A DNA stretch of 64,000 bases from Ottelia alismoides (GCA_037367405.1 JAZKJV010010619.1:248001-312000); one strand, 5' to 3'. Shown: positions 20,827 through 33,150, counted from the first letter of the stretch. Notes: a model not told the origin generated them from the sequence alone. A program made the numbers and translations.

Positions 20827-22535
20827 GACCACCGAGTTCCTCTTATTCTATTCATTTATTCGTTTCTGTACTTAGCCATTCCTTTTCACTTCCCTTTTAC
20901 TAAGCACGAGTTATGTCTTCTTCATCGCTCTTGATCACTCTGAGGACATCGTTCGAGCTAAGTATAGGGGGGGTGTGTATATATTTCATATATACTTTAG
21001 CCATAACTCGTACTTTGTGTGAGTGTGTTAATAAATAAAATGGCTAAAAATCACAAAAATTTAAAAATTTTTTCATGTACATAAACCTCTTCTATCCTTG
21101 CACATACATAGCTAGTGTACAAAGTATTTTTGTAAAAATGATTGCAAAATTCTTTTGTGAAAAGTTTGTGTAAATATTTTTGTATCAAAATTATGTATAT
21201 AGTACAAAATTTTTCCAAAATGTTTTGAAAATCAAAAGTTTGCAAAAATCTTGTGTAAATATGTGTAAATATCTTTTTGCAAAACTTGCACTTCATGCAT
21301 CATCATCCATGATTTCAAAACATTTTTCAAAATTTTGCATAATTGTAAAACATTTGTAAATAGCATCTCGTGTAAATATATGTATAGAGTTTTTCTTGGA
21401 TGAGAGTTGACATTTAAACTAAGCCTGGAATTAAATTGAGAAATGGAGCTTGAATAAGATCTTAATCCACTTAACTTTAAGAGGAACCTTATAGGACTTA
21501 GGGTTAAGGCTTTTCAGGTCCATAAGGACTTAATTCTTTGAGTCCACTAGGCTATGAGCATATGTCATCTTGATGAGCCTACGTAGAGCACTTAACAACA
21601 CACGCATGGCTCTTAGAGACAATGGCTTGACTTGCACCTGCACTTACACATGGCTCTCCATGGATGAGGTGGTGAGGAGGCAGTTTCCTTTGGCTTGGGG
21701 TAGCATATGAGGGTAGTACTTTTAGGCGGAACCTCTCTTCTTCTTATAGTGAAGGAAGTGCACCTCAACTTGGTCTAGTGGTGATGAAGGTAAAGACAGA
21801 AGCTGTGGGTTGCAATAAAGCTTCAAAAGAGGGATAGTCTACTGGCTCAAGAGGAAATTTCTTATATGCTGCACCATGTAGATATGTTGTACAGAAGTTC
21901 TTGAAAAAAAAATTGCAAAAATGCAAAAGGAACTCCAAAAAAGTGGTGGGTCGGATTGAAAATTTAATAACCCCACCGGAGTGTACATAGTCAAATAAAG
22001 CAAAAGCTTATGGTATCAATGTTACATCTCATGAAGCTTGCAGCGGGAGACTTAGCTACACTGGCTAAGCTTCCAAAACTCTATACTTCTACCCCCTCTT
22101 CTTGAGCCGGTTGCACTTGAACTTAGAAGGGAATACCCCGCTTCTCGAGGAAAGAGTTGCTAGACCAAGGCATTAGAGTTACCAGGTTGAGGGAGGTTGT
22201 TTCTTTGTTACTTCTGAGGTGGGGAGCCACATATCATTTACACCGCATGGAAAGATTCATGGTCATTAGAGTTTGTGTATGTAGACTTGTTCTGATCTGA
22301 TTTATTGAGGAGTATTGCCCATAGATTGGTGGAACTTGGAGACTGTTGAGTTTTAAGCTTAAGTCCAAATAAGGTTCCGACACATTAATAATCCAAAGAT
22401 CTGATCGAGCTCCATATTTCAATTTAATGAAGGAAAGTTTAATAAATCAACCTTGATCCATGTACATCCTCTTTTTCTTTTTCTTTCTTCTTCACTTTTT
22501 TTTCAAATAAGTGTTTGCTAAGGGACTAGCAAAGT

Positions 22536-22549
22536 TAAGCATAGGGGGG
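22536..22549 (+). promoter_or_regulatory. Polypurine tract of element A
   Basis: A run of six G in an AAGCATAGGGGGG context lies directly against the TGATG start of the 3' LTR. This is the expected position of the plus-strand primer. Confidence 0.85.
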
Positions 22550-25500
22550 TGATGAATACCCATTCATCACTCTTTATTCTTGTATTTTAGCTACAAAAAC
22601 CTTTGCAAATACATGTAGATATGTGTAAATACAAATAATTACCAAAAGCATGCATTGTGTAAAAACCTGTAATTAGCATGTTTTTGTGCAAAAATAAAAG
22701 AATAAAGAGTAAAAAGAAAAAGAGGGAAATATTTAGAATAAATATTGAGCAACTTGACCCAAGGGAGGGCTCAGCATGGGCCTGACCGCATAAAAGACAA
22801 AGTAGAGGGAGATAGGAGCTCATGTGTATATACTTCTGTAAATAAATAAAATTATATTTTCCTCACCCAAAAATATGCTTGTACATATTTTGTGTATATT
22901 TAGAAACCATTAAAAACAAAATAAAAATTTAAAAATCCAAAATTCAAAAATGCCCTTTCACCATGTGTATAGACCATCATCCTTTATTTATTTAATCCTA
23001 TAAATAAATGAATTTATTTTCAAAACTTTTTGTGAATACTCTAAGGTATATTTTGTAAATAAATCAAATAAAAAGAAACACAACAAAAATCAAATAAAAA
23101 CAACAAAAATTAAAAATACAAAAATACAGTGTATATACCATGTATATAAATGTATATAACTATTTATTTAAACTATGAATATAAATAATTAAAATAAAAT
23201 AAAAATACCATTTTGTTCTTTATTTTATGATGTAAATAAATAAAATATAAAATGGTCATAAAAATACATAAAAATAACAAATAAAAAATCAAAAATTAAA
23301 ATCTATATAGTGTACATATACCTATATATATAGCTACCCTATTTTTATTTCCAAAAATTAATTAAAAATCACCAAAAAATAGAAAAAAATAAAAGAAAAC
23401 TATTTCATGTTTTGAGTTTTTCTTAATTCGGCCATTTTCTACCTTAAAATAAATAAACAAAAATTTCAATAATTGGCAGCTCCTGATTGGTCCACGGGGG
23501 ATTGTTGACCCCGGTCAACTCCCCCGCGGACTCCTTCCTTTTCTGGAAGATGCGCGCCGCCCCGCCTTCGCCGATTTTTCCACGCGTCTCCAGGCTGTCA
23601 CCCACGCAAACCCCGTGCCCGGATTCTTCGCCGATCATCCATCTCCCTCGCCGGATCTTTCGCCATGAAATCCACGCCTTCCTTAGCCGTCGTCGCCTAA
23701 CCCTAATCGGGCCTGCACTTATATATAGAATTCCCTCCGCCGCCTCCGCGCCTCATCTTTGGCTCGCCATTCTCATTCCCGTGACCTCCAGGGTGATCAC
23801 CGAGGTGACAGCTCGCGTTTGCCCTTGTTGCAGTGAGGAGAGGGTGCCCCGACCATCGATCCGGCAGCTTCGCGCCGCCGTTGCTCCGCCGCTTGCAGGA
23901 GCTCGAGCCTCAGGCCTTGACGCCCTTCGAGGCTACGACCGGGAGCTAGCCAAGCTCCAGCATAGTCTTCCGCTCCACCCAGGTAGATTCCTTAGGCCGT
24001 AGATTAGCGTAGCTTTCGATTTTTAGTTTACTGTTCGCGTAGCTCCGCCGCTGTCGCCAGCCACCTCCGATACCCCATCTTCCATTCCGACCCGACCATC
24101 ATCTCCGCCAGACCTCTCCGCATCTTCTTCACCCATTCACCCAACCCAGATCGCACAGGATCTGGGAATCGAGCTCCTCCGCCGACCACCTTCGCCGGAG
24201 CTCTCCATTTCGACGCACCACGCACCTTCACGCCGCCTAACCGGGTCGAGGCAATTTGCCCTCGACCCGTGAGTCTTCTGGTTTGCTTTTCAGGTCAAGA
24301 CAAGGGTCATCTGAGACCCTTCGCCATCCAGCCAGGAGACCCGGCTCCGCCGCCTTCGACCGAGCTCCTCGGAGTTCGGTGCGCTCGTCGGAGACCACCA
24401 GCAGACGCGGGAGCCTTCCGCGATTCTTCTCCGACCTCCAGAAGGCTCTCCACAGGATCCTAGCGCACGCACGAGCCCGGCGAAAGTCGCCGGCGACTTG
24501 TTCTTCCAGGATCTTCAGCCGCCGTCCGATGAGGCCTCCGCTCCAGTCTTGATCTCAGCCGTCCATCTTTCGAGGAGCCGCGACCGTTGATCATCCAGAG
24601 GATCTCATCTGGACCGTTGGTAGCAGAGGAGAGAGGCACCTGAGCCCTAGCCGTCAGATCACCCACGTGGCCTCGCCTCAGCCGTCGATCGAGCCCAAGA
24701 GACAACGAAGGAGAGCGCCCGCCGTCCCGAGCCGTTGGATCTTCCACGTGGCGCCTATCGAGCCGTCGATGATAATAAAAGGGGTAAATTCATCTTAGGC
24801 CCCTCTGTTTGTTTTATTTCAATTTAGTCCTGTAATTTTTAAATTACGTTATTTATTTTCTGGGATACTTGCAATAAGGACCTCGTACTTATTTTATTTG
24901 CACTTATACCCCTGTCTACGTGGACCACGTGCTTCGTCACGTGAACTTTATTGGGTTAATTGCAATATCAGCCCTGTAGTTCTGGATGTTACGGATTGAA
25001 TAAAATCTTTTACTTATTTGCATTTATGCCCCTGTGCGTGATTTAATTTCCACATGTGCGATATTTTTTGGGTTATTTGCAGATAAGCCCCTGGACTTTT
25101 GGTACTTGTTACCAATAAGTCCTCGGAACTTATTTTTATTACATTTAGGTCCCTGAGTGCCCCAGGCACGCGCCTCGCGTGTGTTTTGCTGGGTATTTTG
25201 CACCAGGACCCCCAGAACTTTGGGTATTTGCACTTTGGTCCCTATGCACAGTGCCCCCTTGTGGATTTTGAATAAAATATCAAATCACCTCCAAATTCGA
25301 TGAAAATTTGACACATGGCTCCTGCCATGGTGTAGAATTTTTGTGAATTTTTGAGGACATTTTTGATTTCATTTGCTATTTTTAAAAATTCAAAAACCCA
25401 TATTTTTGCTACTGTTTAGATTCAAAAACCCCAAAAAAATATCAAAACACTTTTAAAAATTCTAAAAAAATTAGATACTGTTGTTTGCTTGCTGTTTGAT

Positions 25501-26184
25501 TTTCTAGCCAAGTTTGGCTATTTTTCATTGCGTAAAAACCCTAAAAATCTAAAAACCCCTAAAAACTCATAAAAATTATAATAAATAACATAAAAATCCA
25601 AAAATAATAATTTAGGTGCCCAAATTTTCCTTATTCTTTCTAGATTACAGGAAAATTACCTCAGGGCTTGTTGAGATCCATAAATATTTTATTTTTGGGT
25701 CTAAAGCCTTGCTGGACAGTACCTTTCATTTTTAGCACTATTAGATTTTTAGAAAATAATTTACCCATTAGAAAAATATCAAAAATTCACCAAAAACATT
25801 TAAAAACTTAACAAACATAAAAACAATTTTTCTGGAATTTTTGCTTGATTTTTGATGTGTTAAATAAATTGCTTAAGTGTGCTTGTTTATACTTTCTTTA
25901 TTTTCCTTTACATATTTAAAAATTCTAAAAAAATTATAAAAAATCAAAAACCACTAAAAATTAGCTTCTCTGAAATTTGACTACTTAGTTTTTCAATCGT
26001 GCTCCTTGTGTTCGACCCTGGATCGCTATACCAGGTAAAAAGAATAGCGAAGACCGCTTACATTGAATTTCTTGATTTTCTGAGTGGTTTTTATCAATTT
26101 TTCTCGTTGACCGAATTGATCGATTAAGGACAACGACATTGTGATTTATCTTCTACCTTAGTCGCGTCGATTTTCGCGTCATCA
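22550..26184 (+). repeat. 3' LTR of element A
   Basis: A 3,635-bp copy of the 5' LTR at a constant offset of 13,805 bp with no net indel. Differences seen by eye number about 11, for example near 23254, 24611, 25125 and 25244. It carries the same TATA box and motif cluster. Confidence 0.95.
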
Positions 26185-26189
26185 CCCAA

Positions 26190-27017
26190 CCAGCAAAAAA
26201 TATAAAATACATAAATATCAGTTGAATAATACTTGTATTAATATGATATACTTCAAGTTTTTGATATGTGACAAGGCTTTGGAAAGAATTTTTTGAACCT
26301 CGGCTAATTCGACCTGATCCATGGGCCAACCTGACTCGTATTTGTTCAGGCTCGGTCTACAAGTAAGGGTGATGTATTTTTCCCCATCCACTCAATGGGC
26401 TAGAGGTATGTGCAACTCGAGCCATGCGGAGAGGTCCTAGAGCATTGATGATGTATCAGGATCTAATGGCAAGGCGGAGGTGATGCACCAATGTTGAGAT
26501 GTCCAAGCTGTAGTGATTGTGCGATTGAGGATACAACATCTTCAATGGCTGGGTTCAAAGGTTTGGGGTGATCCAATGAAGGTCATTTGTCTCCTGGGAT
26601 GATAGGGTGAAAGAAGAACATATGTGGGACTCCTCGTCGTCTCTTCCTTCTCCTGCTGCCGATGTAAAGTGACACTCGAAGACCTTCTAGGGGAAGTACT
26701 CACTGCCGGCAAGGACTTCATATGATATGTCTCTCCTCTAGGAAAGTGTTGTCGATTTGATGCATGAAGTGGAAGAAAGCAGCGTTGATTTCAGGGAGGT
26801 GATGTACCCAACTGTTGTTGCTGCCTTCAATCAAGAGCAAATAAATCATCTTGAGTTACAGAGCTCAGACCGAAGGCTCGACTGGAGTTGTTAATTATGG
26901 GTTTATCTCATATTGAGGACTAGAGAATGGTAACGGGCTGATCCGATATATGTGAAAGATGGAGCCTAGGCTTTGGACACCATGCATGACCATAATTGAT
27001 TAGGTGGTGTGGGATAG
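26190..27017. other. Intergenic DNA between elements, no gene seen
   Basis: This continues the 8390-8739 flank. It is mixed-composition sequence with no open frame above chance and no recognisable terminal repeats. Its right edge is the AAGAG target site of the Copia element. Confidence 0.4.
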
Positions 27018-27022
27018 AAGAG

Positions 27023-27252
27023 TGTTGAGATGTTGTACATATCTGGGTAAACAGATCTTTGGTTGAGGGACCGTTTACCCATCTCTATATATTGTAACTC
27101 AACCCCCCTTCGGTGTGATGAGAAAAAGAGAATGCCCTAATCTCTTGTGAAGGAGATTAGGGTTCTTGTGCCGCCGTGGTTTTTTCCTCTATGTAGGATT
27201 TTCCAAATAAATCATTGTCTCTACTTGTGATTGTTGTTATTATCTTGCTACA
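27023..27252 (+). repeat. 5' LTR of the Copia element
   Basis: 230 bp, TG...CA, with the TATA box about 64 bp in. It ends immediately before the initiator-tRNA primer site. Confidence 0.9.
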
Positions 27253-27270
27253 TGGTATTAGAGCCTGGAT
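27253..27270 (+). promoter_or_regulatory. Primer binding site, initiator tRNA-Met
   Basis: TGGTATTAGAGCCTGG directly abuts the LTR. It matches the plant Copia consensus TGGTATCAGAGCC, complementary to the 3' end of tRNA-iMet, with one C-to-T change. Confidence 0.85.
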
Positions 27271-27834
27271 TGAGATCCTTGATCCTTATCTGATCCGGTA
27301 TGTGAAGATATAGTTATCTGACAGAAGAAGGTTGATCCGTTCCGGAGCATCGTGTGCTACGGGAGTGCGTACGGGTTCCCATCCGGGCAGTGGTTCCACG
27401 CTTGTCTCCGTAGGAGTGGAGGTTGGAAAGGCGGAAGCCACGCTCGTCGCCATTAGTTCCTCGCGCGTGCATTTTTTCTCTTATGTGCGGAGGCTCGACG
27501 CTCATTGCAGTTGAGCGGAAATCTTCGTCAACCGTGTTTGGGTAAACGGAAGCCTTCCTCGCACCTTTTTTGTCTTGGCATCAGGATTTTTTTTTCCAGC
27601 AGGAACGTGCATGCTTTTCTTGGAACCTATTTGGCACCAATTTATTTGGTTTCCTGGAAACCATTCTTTATTATCTTAAATCCGAAGAAGGTCCCCAGTT
27701 TATTCTTTGATTTCAAATACAAAGTTGTGCTCGAGGGCTTCGACTACGAGATCCTACAATTTTTAGTTTTTAACAAGGGACCAAGGCCTCAACTGTGAGT
27801 TGTTTTAAACTTTCTGCATTTTTTTGTTTAAACA

Positions 27835-28612
27835 ATGGTTGCTCAAGACATAGAAGAGAAGATGATTGTCAAGATGGACAATATCCCTGCTCAAATCACC
27901 ACGATCAAATTAACAAAAAATAATTATCCGATGTGGTCTGCTTCTATGGAAGTGGCACTTGCTTCTCGCGGGCGTGGAGGCTATATTGATGGTCGGAAAA
28001 AATCATTGGATACCACCGATAAATTATACGAACAATGGTATGTTGAAGATAGTCAGGGTAGAAATTGGATTGTAAATGTCGTTTCCCCTGATATTCAACC
28101 TCTTGTACTCCATAAGAAGTCAGTCAGAGAACATTGGGTTACTTTAGAGAGCATGTATGGTCAGAAACGACAGGCCATTCGTTTGTATCAGTTGAGCAGG
28201 GAGATATATGCTTACGACAAGGAGAAATGTCATGGCCGGTTACTTTGCTGCTTTAAAAGCAAAATGGGAAGAAATTGACTATTACTGTGAGGATACTTGG
28301 AAAGATCCTTTTGATCAAAAAAAATATTGGGATGAAATTTGGAAACAAAGGACCTTCATTTTTCTTGGTGGCCTTAATTCAGAGTTCGAGGCTACGAGGA
28401 GTCAACTTCTGACCAGCGGAATTAGGTCTGACATTGAAGAAATTTATCATGCGATTGAATCTGAGGAGCAACGTCGAGCTGCTATGAAAGATGATCATGC
28501 TACTATCTTTGAGAAGTCTGCTCTTTTTATTAAAGGCACAAAAGGCGGTTATTGGAAAGACAAAAAGTGTGGACACTGTAAGAAAATTGGTCATGGAGTT
28601 GATTATTGTTGA
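27835..28612 (+). pseudogene. gag: Copia Gag, frameshifted
   Basis: It starts at ATG 27835 and reads a Copia Gag (KLTKNNYPMWSASMEVAL, then the retrotransposon gag domain). The frame ends at 28278, but the homologous reading continues in another frame from about 28208, so there is an indel near 28225. The second frame runs to the zinc knuckle CGHCKKIGHGVDYC (C-x2-C-x4-H-x4-C, nucleic-acid binding) and stops at TGA 28610-28612, where a tryptophan would be usual. Confidence 0.85.
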
Positions 28613-29832
28613 GAGCTTCATCTTGAGAAACGTGTGAATAAAGGAAAGAAACCGACGACAATGGTTGTTGAAGGCAAGAAACTTATAGATAATCAACTCA
28701 AGGATCTTCATGAGTACGTCCACAGGATATATATTTCTGATGAAGGTGCAGATACTATTAATGCTGCTCTAGCTGCTCAGAAGAATAAAGGTACAAATCT
28801 CGTTCATGATGATTGGATTATTGATAGCGGTGCTACTGATCATATGACAGGTAATCCGAAGATGTTTCATGAGTATAAATTGATGTCTAGGAGGGATTGT
28901 GTGAATCTAGCAAATGGTACTACAGTTAGTGTTGCAGGAAAAGGAACCATATCTATGGTTTCAGAATTTCTTCTAAAAGATGCCCTTCATGTTCCTGATT
29001 TTCCCATTAACTTACTCTCTGTTCATCGCATCACTAGAGATCTTAATTGTAAATTGATTTTTGATGCAAACTCGTGTATTATGCAGGACTTTGTGACAGA
29101 GAGGAAGATTGGGATTGGTTTGGTTACTGATGGTCTTTATCGTCTTCCTGCACATGTGGTCTCTGCATGGATAGCTACAAACAATAAGAAACAGAATGAA
29201 GATTCACAAAAGTTACTACAGTGGCATGAAAGGCTTGGCCACCCGAGATTTACAGTATTGCAGAAATTATTTCCAGATTTATGTAAGTCAGTTGATAATA
29301 GATTAAAGAACTGTGAAGTTTGTTAGTTTTCTAAACAAACAAGAATTACTTATTCGACTTCTTTGCATGCGAGTACTTCTTTATTTGAAATTGTTCATTC
29401 CGATATTTGGGGACTTTCAAGTGTAAAGAGATTGGGAGGTTATAGTTACTTTATTACTTTCGTTGATGATTTTTCCAGAAATACTTATGTTTATCTTTTA
29501 AAGAACAGAAGCGAAGTTCCTACTATAACAAAGATGTCAATATGGTTGAAAATCAAAATGAGAAGAAGATCAAAATCCTACGGACTGATAATGTTAAGGA
29601 GTATTTAGAAGGTTCTTTATGCTCTTTTCTTGATGTGAAAGGGATTATTCACCAAACTTCTTGCAGTTATACTCATCAGCAAAATGGCATTGCTGAAAGA
29701 AAGAATTGTCATCTGTTGAATGTGACCAGGGCACTTCTCTTCCAACGAAATATACCAACAATGTTTTGGGGAGATGTTGTGTTGACTGTTGCTTATTTCA
29801 TAAATCGGAGTCCTTCTAATTTATTGGCATGA
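28613..29832 (+). pseudogene. pol: Copia protease and integrase, broken
   Basis: Protease motif WIIDSGATDHMTG lies near 28815. The integrase zinc finger (H...H...C..C, QWHERLGHPRF to CEVC) runs to a TAG at 29324-29326. The catalytic core follows with HSDIWG and FVDDFSRNTYVYLL, then a frameshift near 29540. The frame resumes with RTDN and QQNGIAERKN (the D and E residues) and ends at 29832 through another frame change. At least one stop and two frameshifts make it non-functional. Confidence 0.85.
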
Positions 29833-32086
29833 AGACTCCTTTCTCAATTTTATACTGACAAGAAGCCTTTCAATCTTAACCCTCGAGTTTTTGGATGCGT
29901 ATGTTTTGTTCATAACTTAGGGCCTAAGGTTGGAAAATTGGACCCTTGTGCCACAAAATGCATCTTCCTTGGTTATTCTGGCACCCAAAAAGGATACAAA
30001 TGTTGTGATCCGGTCACGCGTCGCCTTCACATATGCAAGGATGTCACATTTTTTAGAGTGAATCCTATTTTCCTTAGGGGGAGTTAACATGTATGAATAG
30101 TGAGGAAAATGAGAATGCGAATGGAATTTATCTTCTTGGTGATAACCAAGAACTAATACATGGTGGGGAAAGCAGCATGAAGGGAACAATTGAGGAGAAT
30201 GAGAACAGTGACAGTTTTAACCAAGACAACTGTAGACAAGATACCTTTAATCCAGTTGTTGGCACAGGAGATTGTGTTATACCAAGCCATAATCCCAAAC
30301 TCTCATGGAATGATCCAAGTCAAGATAATGTTATTGGTGACACCGGAGTTTGTGCAGATGATGAGGCTGACTCTGACAATCGTCCTATTTCTATAAGGAA
30401 GGCTACAAGATCCGTTAAGCCCTCTACTCGTTATCCCGTGGAAGACTTTGTGTCTTATTCTCAGGTGAGTGCTAATTAAAAAAGTTTTATTACTGTTCTA
30501 GATTCTCATGTAATTCCCGGGAATGTCTCTGAAGCCCTTCGAGATATGAGATGGGAGAATGTGATGAAGGAAGAAATGGATGCCTTGGAGAAGAATGACA
30601 CATGGGACGTTGTAAACATACCAGAAAATGCTCACCTTGTTGGATCGAAATGGATCTATACTATAAAGTATAATGCTGATGGAAAAATTGGGAGATACAA
30701 GGCTCGACTTGTTGCGAGAGGTTATAGTCAGATACTTGTTGCGAGAGGTTATAGTCAGATATATGGAGTTGATTACCTTGAAACATTTGCGCCTGTGGCG
30801 AAAATGAACACTGTCACAGTTGTTATTTGCCTTGCTGTCAATCTCTCATGGGAAATGTATCAGTTAGACGTTAAAAATACTTTCCCGAATGGATGCCTTA
30901 AGGAAGAAGTTTACATGAAAATGTCACCTGGGTATGAAAAGGAAAACAATTGTTGCAGATTGAAGAATACGTTGTATGGGTTGAAGCAGTCTCCGCGAGC
31001 CTGGTTTGAATGTCTTCGGGTCGTTATGATCAAGAACGGCTACTCTCAAGCTAATGGGGATTATACTCTCTTCTTAAAACAGATAGGATATAAAAGGTCA
31101 ATTCTTTTGGTTTATGTTGATGACATGATTCTTACTGGAGATGACAAGGAAGAGATATGCACACAAAAAAAGATACTTGCAACAGAGTTTGAACTCAAAG
31201 ACTTGGTAAGCTGAAGTACTTTCTTAGTATTGAGATGGCTAGATCTCCAAAGGGCGTATGCCTAAATCAACGTAACTACACCCTAAACTTACTGTGAGAT
31301 TCAGGAATGCTCGGATGTAAGCCTGCCTCTACCCCTATGGAGGAAAATCACAAACTAAGTACGAAAGAGGGAGAACTTCTTAATGATGTTGACAAAGGAA
31401 GATATCAAAGGTTGGTTGGCAAGCTAATTTATCTCACTCTTACAAGGAACTGATATTGCCTATGCTGTGAATATTGTTAGTCAGTTCATGCATGCTCCAA
31501 CTACTACTCATCTAAATGTTGTCTACCATATATTAAGCTACATAAAGAAGTCTCAAGGAAAAGGGATTATGCTAAAAAAGAATCAGGATGTCACTATCGA
31601 AGGTTATATTGATGATGATTGAGCAGGATCCATTGATGATAGAAAATCCACGTCCGGGTATGTGGTGTATTTGTGTCGAAATCCGGTCTTCTGGAGAAGT
31701 GAAAAGCAAAACGTGGTCTCAAGATCCAGTGCTGAAGCTGAGTATCGTGCCCTCGCAAATGGTATTACCGATATTCTTTGGTTAAAACTCCTTGTGGAAG
31801 AGATCGGTTTTCTCCAATCATGCCTATGAAAATATTTTGTGACAACAATGCAGCAATAAACCTAGCAAAAAATCCTGTTATGCATGACAGAACCAAGCAT
31901 GTGGAGGTAGATAGGCATTTCATCCGTGAGAAGATTGATGCAGGGATGTTGTGTCTTCCTTACTTAAGATCTAGTGATCCAATTGCTGACCTCTTCACAA
32001 AAGGGTCGTCAACGGTGCAATTTGAGTTGAATGTAGGCAAGTTGGGCATGGTTGACATGTATGCCCAACTTGAGGGGGAGTGTTGA
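29833..32086 (+). pseudogene. pol: Copia reverse transcriptase and RNase H, broken
   Basis: The integrase C-terminus (FGCVCFVHNLGPKVGKLDP) and a variable linker lead to a TAA at 30477-30479. RT then runs 30546-31214: ENVMKEEMDALEKNDTWD, the LVARGYSQI block repeated twice, QLDVKNTFPNG and the YVDDMIL active site. It breaks at TGA 31212-31214 through an indel in DLGKLKYF. RNase H is spread over frames at 31590-32086 (SSAEAEYRAL, FCDNNAAINLAKNPV, HIREK-type region) with a stop near 31619. The final AQLEGEC precedes the polypurine tract TGAGGGGGAG. Confidence 0.85.
30708..30761 (+). repeat. 27-bp in-frame tandem duplication within Copia RT
   Basis: Two identical 27-bp units (30708-30734 and 30735-30761) encode LVARGYSQI twice. 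A single copy is normal in Copia RT, so this is a private slippage event that keeps the frame. Confidence 0.9.
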
Positions 32087-32311
32087 GATGTTGTACTTAT
32101 CTGGGTAAACGGATCTTTGGTTGAAGGACCGTTTACCCATCTCTATATATTGTAACTCAACCCCCCTTTGTTGTGATGAGAAAAAGAGAATGCCCTAATC
32201 TCTTAGTGAAGGAGATTAGGGTTCTTGTGCCGCCGTGATTTTTCCCTCTCTGTAGGGTTTTCCACGCAAATCATTGTCTCTGTTTGTGATTGTTGTTGTT
32301 GTCTTGCTACA
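32071..32311 (+). repeat. Polypurine tract and 3' LTR of the Copia element
   Basis: TGAGGGGGAG at 32071-32080 abuts the 231-bp LTR (32081-32311), which ends GCTACA followed by AAGAG. Confidence 0.9.
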
Positions 32312-32316
32312 AAGAG

Positions 32317-32852
32317 GAGCGCGATACGAAGGAGAGGTAAGATCCTTGTGTTGTGTTTTGGTCGGATGGTGGATCGAGTGAGTGGGGTTCAACAAGAAAA
32401 ATTAATAGGATTACATGGAATATTGATTAAGAAGGAAATTGTGAAAGGGAAGAAAACGACCAAAAACATAGAGGTTATGGGAAGATCGAGCTTGGAGTGC
32501 TCCGCTCTTTTATGGTGAATGAAGGATAAAGCTTGGCTCCGGTCTTAGCTTCCGACGGCCGAGAACGAAGCTCTGCAGCTTCTAGCTAGGCCATGGGCGT
32601 TACACTGTAAGGGATCGTGCCGGCGAGGAGTTGCCTTCATCACGGCTCAACTTCCACTAAGAATTCTCGTTGTCACAGAGAATGAAGGGGATTGGAAGTG
32701 AAACTCAATGTTTGGTGGAAGGAGCTCAGGTTCTTATCATGAGTGGTTGATCGAGGTTGAAATTGGGATGTTGCAGTCGACGTTCCTGGGTTTAACGTAG
32801 ATAGAGGACCCGACTCTCAAGTGTTGCGGCGATGGAGAAAGTGTCAGGTGGT
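32317..32852. other. Flank between Copia and MULE, no gene seen
   Basis: Mixed sequence joined to 40376 onward once the MULE is removed. Its sentence order (GC-rich, then AT-rich, then a 'gggtccctgaacc' block near 41046) loosely resembles the minus-oriented LTR of element B, so it may be part of another worn LTR. I cannot prove this by eye. Confidence 0.3.
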
Positions 32853-32861
32853 TCAAATAAT

Positions 32862-33150
32862 GAGCGCGGATCCTCTGCCGTAAGTGGTTTGCAGCAGACT
32901 CTGCTGCAATCCACGGATGGCTGACACGTGTCCATCTCTTGATCCGACGGTGCGCCCCCGCGCCTCTTCTCTCCCGAATCCCTCTCGCCCTCGCCCCCTC
33001 CCGAATCCCTCTCGCCCACCATCGCCGCCTCTCCGACTCTCTCTCGCCCACCCCCGAGCATCCCTCCCCGACTCTCTCTCGCCCACCCGCCGCCTCTCGC
33101 CGCGCACGACATCGTCGCCTCCCCGAGCCTCTTGTCGACCACCCGCTGCC
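32862..33150. repeat. Left TIR of the MULE
   Basis: GC-rich and strongly C/T on the plus strand, with repeats of 'CCCGAATCCCTCTCGCC' and 'CCGACTCTCTCTCGCCCAC'. It matches the right TIR at 40075-40366 in inverse. Open frames on both strands here are compositional. A subterminal palindrome with one mismatch lies at 32884-32914. Confidence 0.9.

Larger units (their letters stand above)
20483..22549 (+). other. Non-coding 3' region of element A
   Basis: Two kilobases lie between pol and the polypurine tract, where some Athila elements carry an env-like gene. I see no such frame. The first 500 bp hold three strong hairpins with adjacent G runs and a lone half-hairpin near 20957. 21050-21400 is AT-rich. 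21780-22170 contains blocks shared with element B (for example 'gatagtctactggctcaag' and 'agaagggaataccccgc'), so it is conserved non-coding sequence. Confidence 0.7.
8745..26184 (+). mobile_element. Complete Athila-type Ty3/gypsy retrotransposon (element A)
   Basis: The 17,440-bp element has two LTRs of exactly 3,635 bp that begin TGATGAATAC and end CATCA. It is flanked by the 5-bp duplication CCCAA (8740-8744 and 26185-26189). Order: 5' LTR, tRNA-Asp primer site, leader, gag-protease-RT-RNase H-integrase, a 2-kb non-coding 3' region with hairpins, polypurine tract, 3' LTR. The RT active-site motif FMDDFSVYG, the tRNA-Asp primer and the absence of a chromodomain place it in the Athila branch. 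By eye I count about 11 substitutions between the LTRs (about 0.3%), so insertion was very recent. I see no env-like frame after pol. Confidence 0.95.
27023..32311 (+). mobile_element. Ty1/Copia LTR retrotransposon, decayed
   Basis: The 5,289-bp element is flanked by AAGAG (27018-27022 and 32312-32316). Its LTRs (27023-27252 and 32081-32311) start TGTTGAGATGTTGTAC and end GCTACA. They carry a TATATAT box (27086-27092 in the left copy). By eye they differ at roughly 17 of 230 positions, so the insertion is far older than element A. The order gag, protease, integrase, RT, RNase H proves Copia. Coding breaks are numerous. I do not assign a lineage. Confidence 0.95.

Noticed and set aside
20483..22549. 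Possible env-like gene after pol in element A
   Set aside because: No frame longer than about 80 codons, no signal peptide and no membrane segment in the expected position; only hairpins and non-coding blocks are visible.
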